A stretch of DNA of 64,000 nucleotides from Synchiropus splendidus. Its lineage: Eukaryota > Chordata > Actinopteri > Syngnathiformes > Callionymidae. Where the stretch lies: contig NC_071349.1 of assembly GCF_027744825.2 (NCBI RefSeq), forward strand, positions 5,704,001 to 5,768,000, given 5' to 3'. The translations under genes were made by a program, and so were the position numbers. This document shows positions 51,336 through 64,000 of the stretch, piece by piece. Position 1 is the first letter of the stretch, and every line of letters begins with the position of its first letter. The notes under the pieces are model-generated. The model was not told where the DNA came from. It saw only the letters and a list, made by a program, of their open reading frames with translations, and ran no database searches.

Positions 51336-54300
51336 TCAGAGCCATTGACTTTGTGCTGCAGTAGCATTCCCATCCAGCAAGTCCTCCTGCTCCGGAACTT
51401 CTACTTCAGAGTCCGACTGAGGAGCTGGCTTGGATGGAACCTCAGCTCGCTGGATTCGCACCTGCAACCATCACATTTATTTTCAGGAAGCATTTTAGCT
51501 AAACATCCTTCATCTTTCCACTCAATATGATTATAGAGAGTTGAAAGTGAACCGCACTTGTTTTTTCAACTGTAGTGTCTGGTCAATAGTCAGGAGCCCA
51601 TTCACTGAGTCAGACCTCGAATGAATGAGTTTCTCCAAAAAAACAAGCTAGAGATACCTGTGGCAGTTATCCAACTAACTTTTAAAATTATAACAAAGAC
51701 ACTCATTTATGTTCAACAAAGTGGAAGAAATTGAGAAATGTGGGATAAAGGAGCTGGAGACGTTTCAGCAGCAGTCTCACTTAGACTATGTGAATCATCA
51801 ATACACACGGTTAAAACAAACAGATCTTTGTTTAAAAGTATTCAGAGCTGACGTGTCTCAACTTCAGTCCTGAGGCTTGACTTTGAAATCCCAGCACGAG
51901 TTCCCTTCAGATTCCATCGTTCAGTGTGCAAAGCGCTTTTTCGGTCGACGGTTTTCTCTCAACAGCCTTTCTGGTCAAGACAACTTCACCCATCTGGAGT
52001 GTCTCATTGCTCATAATGATGTGCTGTGTTAGTGGACAGCTTACCCTCCTGGCTCGGACCGGCTTGCGCCTGCATGGGCACAGGTACAAGAAGGACGTGC
52101 ACGCAGCAAAACATCGGAAAGAAAACACCGCTTCGGTCACACACATCAATATCAGCAGCACCCACAGGACGATGATGGTCCCCTGAAGAAGAGACACACG
52201 TTGACAAGACTGAAGTGTAAGAGCAGTGGCCAGTGGACTCACGTATATCCGGGTGGGGTCAAAGGGACACTCGAATGTGATGCTGGATGAATCAATCTCC
52301 CTAGCTGTAGAGGTACAATGCGTTAGCAGGGTGCGTCCTTTTTGTATAATGGCTGTCACCATGGAGACGAACAGGCCCAACGTGGAGGCGACAGCCAGAA
52401 GAGCAGCGAGGATGCTGAAGACTAACAGAACCCACTGCTGCAGAAGGAAAAAAAAAATCTACTCAAATGAGCTCAGCACAATCTCATCGGAAAACAAGTT
52501 TTAACAGGCACAACCAAGTGAGTAATAGCGGTGGAGGGGCAGGCGGGGGGGGAGTGTCGCAGTTCTCACCAGGATCCGGCTTTTCTTGTTTTTGGAGAGG
52601 ACAATGGCCAGGACTCCACCGATGATTCCCTGAGGAGAGACACAGGCAGATCAGGGCTATCCGGCTTCACGGTTAAAACTGGGATTATGATGCGCTGTAG
52701 TACAAGTATACTGCTATTTTTTTTTTTTATTCACTGCTGCCATTACCAAGAGTCCTGCAACCAAAGCCACGACATTGGAGACAGCGAACACCATGATCCG
52801 AGCCTCGTGGTGCACAGTGATGTGCCTGAGGACGGCGCCATGGGCCAGAGCTCCCAGCAGAAAGTTGATGTGACCCACCAGCACCAGACCCAAGCCCATT
52901 TTCATCAGGGCCTTGTTGTCCTTCAGACTGACGCAGCAAACTCCTGTGGGAGGCATAAACATGAGTTTGCATCATGTTTTACATGAAAGACACATTAAAA
53001 TATCGAGGTGTAATCTGCCGCAGCCACTGTACTTTTAATTTCCAAATACAGGTACAAGTAATCGCACCCTTTGTTTTACATTAGATATCATCAGTGCGGC
53101 ACATAGCACCAACAAACATTATAGCTGTTGTGCTGAGACCTTACGTTTTGACTAAAAGATCATCTTCAATGCACATCAATATTATGACACACCAAGATTA
53201 CAGGGATTCAAAAGTCGTTGAAGATGAAAGACGGGAAAATGGATGTACAGTATGTTTGAGTTATGAGGTGGCGTCAGTGGTGCAGTGTACATATTTTAAC
53301 CAACTTTCATGCTAAAATCAGCTCCCAATGAAACTGACACCCCATTCGGTACTGTAGACCGTTAAACAAAAAAGTCCACAAGATATTATAGATATTATAT
53401 TCAAATTATTTACTTTTTGCATGCCATATTGCAAGTCCCTGAAAAATAATTAACGATAATATTTGAAGAAATCTGTCTTAGTTTTTGGCTTAGCAGAACA
53501 CTATTGAGCAAAATTCATGTCTTCTCCACCACACAGCACCACATATCGATCTACCAACTACAACTCAGCCACTAATGTAGCACGGAGAGTCACCTACAAA
53601 CCACCCACAAACTGCCTTCACTGTTACATCAATTCACCAACATTCCACCCATCCATATTTGGCCAGCATCAGACACAGGGCAGACCCGGACCGATCCATC
53701 TTCACTCCAGCTTGGGAGCAAAAGATGCCAGAAGTGTCTGGATCCTCACAGATGTGTTGCTTTCTGCTCTTAAGTATTAGTCCAGGGAGGCCGTTTCACC
53801 TACTTTCGGACATCGGTTCCTCTTTGTCGACAACACTCCCACACCTCCTGCAGATCCTTCCTTCTCCACAGAGGAGTCTCAAGTTTTCTCTGCTATCAAC
53901 TATGGAACAAGAGCCGCCTCTTGCACCATCACGCTATAGTTAAGGGAACACTTGCTCTTTTTGTTTGTACACACACAAACAGATCACATTACAGGTCTGG
54001 TGCAAACAACACACGCAAAGGCACAAATTCATAAAGTGCGACGTTTATGAAAGGGAGACCCCTGTTTGTCGTTGAGCTGAACAAAGGTTAGGGTGGGGTG
54101 TTCAAACAACCACGCAGAGCCTGCGGGGGCAGCAATGCCTAGGTGTTCCAAAGCGATGTTTACCCTCAAAACATTGACTCCCTCTATTGACAGTAAATGA
54201 ATCAAACGAAGTGTAAATTAAGTCTTCCAAAATCTGACTCCTGATATTAAAGAATAAATGTTGTCACATAGAATATATCTGTCGTTTCCACAAAAGAAAG

Positions 54301-54425
54301 ACAGATCGGTCCGGCGGCGCCAGGTAGAAGTGGAGGAACATTCTGGGTCAGACCACGCCTAAAGACGCAGCAACTTCGTTTTCCCTGCCGATGAATCTCA
54401 AAAACCACTCACCTAAAGTCACCAT
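51336..54425 (-). CDS. tmem54: Transmembrane protein 54, complete
   Basis: Four-pass membrane protein of the TMEM54 family, of unclear function. Six exons encode 242 residues (human 222): 54413-54425, 52747-52943, 52570-52629, 52243-52437, 52045-52182, 51336-51461; phases close. The tiny first exon gives MVTL plus one base; the Met was chosen because the next exon continues GVCCVSLKDNKALMKMGLGL as in the family. Hydrophobic segments lie at about residues 18-42, 53-82, 91-120 and 155-180. The loop before the fourth contains the hallmark FECPFDPTRIY, shared with human TMEM54 (CPFDPTRIY). A cysteine-rich juxtamembrane stretch (FLYLCPCRRK) could be palmitoylated, and the tail is acidic. It is transcribed toward hdac1, and no clear AATAAA was found, so its 3' UTR probably overlaps the hdac1 3' UTR. 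Confidence 0.92.
52944..54412 (-). other. tmem54 intron 1
   Basis: A 1.5-kb intron following the 13-base coding part of exon 1. It contains short open frames (for example 53517-53943) with no recognised family and no clear repeat ends. Confidence 0.6.
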
Positions 54426-54946
54426 GATGGGGGTTGTTTCCAACACGTCACGCTGATGGTTACATTCTTGTCATTTTGTCGCTTTCCAAAGACTCCCAGG
54501 CCCGAGAGAAGTTGTCCTCCTCAACTGTCGCTCACCTGAGCTCCTCCCCCTGCATCCCGAGACTGACGCGAAGGTCACAACATCGCGTGACGTCACCCGG
54601 CACAAAACTGTTTGGCGCCAGAATATTTATGTATAATATATATATATAATCCTTATGGTTATACAAAATTTAACAAGCGGGAAGTGAAAAATAAATAAAT
54701 AAAAACTTTAGTCGCATTAGCTTTGTGTGATATGAACTTATGCAACTCATTGTACTTTGTACTTAATAATGAACCTGAGGGGGATTTAATAAACCAAGAG
54801 AAACAAACCAATACGGTACCTTTGATACGACTCCTTCCCCTTCCACCTGGCTTGGCTCATTGACTGATTGATAATTGACATCACCTGGTTGTCCTCTGGT
54901 TAATAACAGACCTGCTTGTAAGTGGCGTGCGCTCACTTGTCTGGTC
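54426..54946. other. Divergent tmem54 / ZP gene promoter region
   Basis: A 520-base spacer between two divergently read genes. The tmem54 side (54430-54620) is CpG-containing. The ZP side has an AT-rich part (54630-54720) and two E-boxes CACCTG at 54844-54849 and 54882-54887, within about 105 bases of the ZP start codon. E-boxes bound by the oocyte factor FIGLA control mammalian Zp genes; such a role here is inference. No clear TATA box was found. Confidence 0.45.
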
Positions 54947-57383
54947 ATGATGGCTGCAGTGGAGCTTGTTCTTTGGTTTCTTCTGGGACTCTTTGCTCCT
55001 GTATGTCCACTAATAGGGCAGCAGGATGTACTCGTCCCAAACCACCATCAAGGCTTCTTTAAAAACCTCCTCCATCTCCCCTTTGAGAGGAGGTTTGAGT
55101 TCTCTCCATATTACAACGTCTTCAGCTCCTGGAGAACCCGCAGGCCTGCGTTCCCCATGCCGGATATTCTTCCCATCATGAAGGTGCCTAAAGTTCAGGT
55201 GCTCTGTGATGACTCTCTGCTCACCGTCCTGGTGGATAAGAGATTTGGAGGGGTCTCTCTGAGCAAAGAGGAGGTCCAGCTGGGGGACGGTTGCTTCAGC
55301 ACCAAAGAGCTGCCACACAAATTCATCTTCTCCTACAGGTTTAACCAGTGTGGAACCACGCACGAAGTCAGTCTCTTTACTCATCTGGATGCCCAAGAAA
55401 ACACGTTTAACTGTGATATTTGGCAGGTAAAAAATGGATTTGGGGTCTTCTCCAACTCGCTCCACTTCAACGTTCGAGAACCCTTTTCTACCCGCAGACC
55501 AGCTCCCTCACAAGTGCACATCTCCTGCATGACCACTAGGTGAGGCTCTCAAACTGGACACCTGGTCCGAAATTACTAATGCAGTTTTAAATCGATGTTT
55601 AGCAGCCGACTAGTTTTTAGTTTTCAAGTTTTGTTTTTGTCTTAATTTATTTTAATTTTATTTATTTTAAATTAAATATTTAGACTTAATCTTTTGTGTT
55701 CCTAAAGTATAATCAAATGTGTGAAAAATTACTTAAAAAAAAAAGTGTCATATATATAGTGTGTGTGTGTACATGTCATGCAAATCAAGATAATGCTATG
55801 GTCTATAATAGGGTTATTGATCTCACTGAATGTTTTCCAGGTCTGATGAAAACCTAAACCAGCATGACTGGGCAGCATTTCCTAAGACCAGCAGGACTTT
55901 CTCAATGAGAGCCATGAATCGTCAGTATACCTAACAAACTGTTGTTGCTGGTTACGAATCACTCTTGTGTTTTTAGCCTCATGGGCTGACGCTCCGGCCT
56001 CCAATGTCTATAAAAGAGGTCAGACGGTTCACCTCCAGATCTCTGCCGACCTCCAAACTCGGGAGCAACTTTTTGTCCAGTCCTGCTTCATCTCTGCATC
56101 TCCTGAACCAGACGCTAAACCCAGACACCCCATCATTATGAATAAGGGGTGAGCATCTGTTGTCCCTAAAACCTGAGTCCTAGTTCACCTGTGGTTCTGC
56201 TAGGTGCACCACCAGTCTTGGTTCTCCTCACCCTGTCACCAAGTTTGTTGAGGGAGCTACAGGTGTGATCAACATCGAGCTCAACACCACGTTCATGATC
56301 CCCCAGGTGAGTTAAGTTTTCAGCTTTCAATTGGTCATGATTGAGAAGACTACTGCTCTGTTGCAGATGTTTGTCCACTGTAGTGTTCTGATCGCTGACC
56401 AGAGGATAAGCAGTGGGTCCAAGTCCTGCAACTATAACCTGATCCAGTCCAGGTACTTGGATCCTGCAGTCATACTTTATATATACTTATCTTATGGCTT
56501 GGCTTGGTCGACTTGATCACAACTATTCAGAGGATCTCTGTGTGCTATGAAGCTAATATAGAAGCTAGATATAGTTCTGACCCTCAACATCGGGCGCATC
56601 TATGGTTTGGGACAAACATATTTTCACTTACTTTAATCAGGTGGGAGGAGTTGAGCGGTGATGTGGAGGTTTGCAGCTGCTGCATGTCAAAGTGTAAAGG
56701 CCTGCCCGTCAAAACTCTTCAACCAGGTCTGTTTTAAAATTACTTTTTCCAGAAAGGCCTTCTGGACTTCAGTCACTGATGTTGTCGTTGTTCCAGAGCA
56801 CATGGCCATTGTCACAGCTGGACCGTTCATCACTGAACCCAGACCTCAGGAGCCGGAGGCCCCCAAAGTCGACTGGTCTATGCAGGCTGATGCTGTACCA
56901 ACAGAAGATCCTGTGAACACTCACTCGCCTCCTCAGACTATGATGGTACTAAATGGGGAGCCAAATGAGAGAGCGGCACTCTGGCTTCCTGATCAGGTCC
57001 AGGCGGATGGCGCTTCACAGACAAAAGAGGCAACGCAGAAGCTTCAAACAGACATTGAATCTAATCTGAAGCTCTTTGGTTCTGTGCTACAGTTTCACCT
57101 ACAGCCAGAGATGGTTGCAGATTCTCACCTCGCCCAACCAAGTATGACTCGTACCACCACTGACCTTCCAGATCTGAAGAGCGAGACCTCTGTCAAGCAG
57201 GAAGACTTGCGCCAGTGGCCGCCAGTAATCCGCTCCAAACTGGAGATTTCTAAAGGTAAAGATGGCTCTCAGTCACTGAGTTATGAGGAAGAGGTGCTGA
57301 TGAATGAAGACTTGGCCAGAAGAATTAGAAGGAAGCAAGAGCAGAAGGGGATGATGCCAACACTCATGGATTTATTCAGGTGA
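54947..57383 (+). CDS. ZP3-like zona pellucida domain protein
   Basis: Probable egg-envelope (chorion) glycoprotein whose ZP module polymerises into extracellular filaments. Seven exons give 568 residues: 54947-55539, 55841-55920, 55977-56148, 56204-56306, 56367-56452, 56641-56726, 56797-57383. The start MMAAVELVLWFLLGLFAP is a signal peptide; an upstream in-frame Met (54875) would place charged residues before it and was not chosen. The ZP domain spans about 80-363, with ZP-N cysteines in VQVLC, GDGC, NQCG and HISC, and a ZP-C ending CSCCMSKC typical of ZP3. VTAGPFI (about 379-385) resembles the external hydrophobic patch of ZP3. No RxK/RR furin site precedes that patch, and the 205-residue tail has no membrane span. 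The last codons (AGG TGA) could be a donor joining a further short exon near 57434. The ZP3 subfamily member is not resolved. Confidence 0.85.
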
Positions 57384-57511
57384 ATCAGACGTAAAATTTT
57401 AGGTAGCGATTGTGCTAACGTGCTTCTCTTCAGCAGGAGAATGGGAGGTGCCGAGTAGCAGGAGCCTCATCTTTCAATGTGCTGAATAACTGACAAATTC
57501 TGATACGATTA

Positions 57512-57517
57512 AATAAA
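57512..57517 (+). terminator. ZP gene poly(A) signal AATAAA
   Basis: AATAAA lies 130 bases downstream of the ZP gene stop codon, with T-rich sequence after it (57543-57560). Confidence 0.7.
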
Positions 57518-57519
57518 CG

Positions 57520-58017
57520 ACTTATTCACCTCAAATGTGCATCAGGTTTTTATTTTACTGTTTCAGCAAAAAGGTCTGGCAGAGACAAGCTGTGCTTGAT
57601 TCTGACCTGATTTACAAACGTTTAACACTGGCTACAAAGGCTTTCATTTGTAATTTGTCCATGCGAAACATTACATTTGGGGGAACTCGAATTACGACGC
57701 AACGTCGTTGCCGGAAGTATCGCAAAATCCAAGCGTCAACTTCCGTCTTCTTAAAAATAAAGGAATATAAATGTTTACGCCTTTAATTAGACAATATATT
57801 AAATGTTATACTTCTGTAAGATATTTTTAGAACTAGAATGGAACGAAAATGTAAATGACAAATGAGTTAATCAGATTGTCCGCGGTGTTTCCACTTGGTA
57901 TTCCCATCACTTCAGCCAGATGTCGCTGTGGAGAACTGATCGCGTTAGACCGCATGCTCCGAGTGTTATTCCTCCCCACCGTGACCGTGTCCAGGCTGGA
58001 TCCTCCTCACCAGCGTC
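57520..58017. other. ZP gene to pabpc4 spacer and pabpc4 upstream region
   Basis: A 500-base spacer. The first 380 bases are AT-rich with nothing recognised. From about 57900 base composition becomes GC-rich, with CpGs, leading into the pabpc4 core promoter. Confidence 0.5.
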
Positions 58018-58024
58018 TATAAAG
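58018..58024 (+). promoter_or_regulatory. TATA box of pabpc4
   Basis: TATAAAG in a GC-rich context, about 26 bases before an uninterrupted pyrimidine tract that is the probable start site. Confidence 0.65.
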
Positions 58025-58043
58025 TCCCCACGCTTCCCTCCCA

Positions 58044-58057
58044 CTCTCTCTTTCCCC
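58044..58057 (+). promoter_or_regulatory. Probable 5' TOP tract at the pabpc4 cap site
   Basis: The 14-base pyrimidine run CTCTCTCTTTCCCC, followed by GG, begins 26 bases after the start of the TATA box, where transcription should begin. Poly(A)-binding protein mRNAs are known TOP mRNAs, translated under mTOR/LARP1 control. The exact cap site is inferred. Confidence 0.55.
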
Positions 58058-58095
58058 GGCCACAAATCCACCGTGAGTGTCCTACTCACTGTTCT

Positions 58096-58215
58096 TGAAA
58101 AACTTTTATAAAAAATACATAAAAATTACAAAATTCATAAAACTAATAAAAACAAGTATCGCGCAAAGAAACGTTTAAAAAAATAGCAAAAATTTAAACT
58201 CGTTAAAAAAAAGGA
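58096..58215 (+). promoter_or_regulatory. A-rich 5' leader, candidate PABP autoregulatory element
   Basis: About 120 bases of the pabpc4 leader are dominated by A runs of four to eight separated by short spacers. PABPC1 mRNA is known to carry an A-rich 5' UTR sequence bound by PABP itself to repress its own translation. The same arrangement in this pabpc4 leader suggests feedback control; this is inference from composition and position. Confidence 0.6.
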
Positions 58216-58308
58216 GACCTTCACTGCCGATCGGAACTCTCGAAGCCGCAGCAGAGGCAGCAGCTCGCTCCCGGACCCTTTTTTGGTCGAAGCTTTTTGG
58301 TAGTTTGA

Positions 58309-64000
<5,692 letters not shown>

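Noticed and set aside
54875..54946. Upstream in-frame Met giving a longer ZP protein N-terminus.
   Set aside because: It would put a polar stretch before an otherwise perfect signal peptide that begins at 54947.

Overview
This is ordinary euchromatic vertebrate DNA, most likely from a teleost fish. Every gene is split by GT-AG introns. The proteins are vertebrate-specific or vertebrate-like (Lck, TMEM54, FAM167B, a ZP3-type egg-coat protein), and the hdac1 and mtmr9-like N-termini read like fish orthologues. The species is not determined; a ray-finned fish with a fairly compact genome is an inference. All identifications come from recognising protein families in the translations. Exon borders were read by hand, and in every gene model the reading phases close across all introns.

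Layout, left to right. Positions 1-7064 (minus): first coding exon of clic4 and about 7 kb of its first intron. Positions 8938-17571 (minus): srrm1, a complete 17-exon gene for the splicing coactivator SRm160. Positions 19146-23460 (minus): a complete 10-exon mtmr9-like pseudophosphatase gene. Positions 24438-25640 (plus): fam167b, two exons, with a TATA box. Positions 25641-32199: about 6.5 kb with no recognised gene. Positions 32200-45755 (plus): lck, 12 coding exons, with a hAT-type transposon in its first coding-region intron. Positions 46743-50600 (plus): hdac1, 14 exons. Positions 51336-54425 (minus): tmem54, six exons, tail-to-tail with hdac1. Positions 54947-57383 (plus): a ZP3-like zona pellucida protein gene. 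Positions 58312-64000 (plus): the 5' part of pabpc4, with a TATA box, a pyrimidine tract at the predicted cap site and a very A-rich 5' leader.

The genes do not form a pathway; they are a conserved linkage group. CLIC4-SRRM1, FAM167B-LCK-HDAC1, TMEM54 and PABPC4 all lie on the short arm of human chromosome 1, and the human mtmr9-like counterpart there (MTMR9LP) is annotated as a pseudogene, whereas this copy is open. Some products share processes: SRRM1 acts in pre-mRNA splicing and PABPC4 in poly(A) tail function, HDAC1 in chromatin, Lck in T-cell receptor signalling.

I saw no operon, CRISPR array, tRNA, rRNA or obviously novel multi-gene system. The observations most worth checking are a perfect 15-bp hairpin sitting on a 3' splice site of srrm1, a possible PABP autoregulatory leader in pabpc4, an intact mtmr9-like gene, a hAT element with a perfect 8-bp target duplication in lck, and a 16-bp perfect inverted repeat in a pabpc4 intron.
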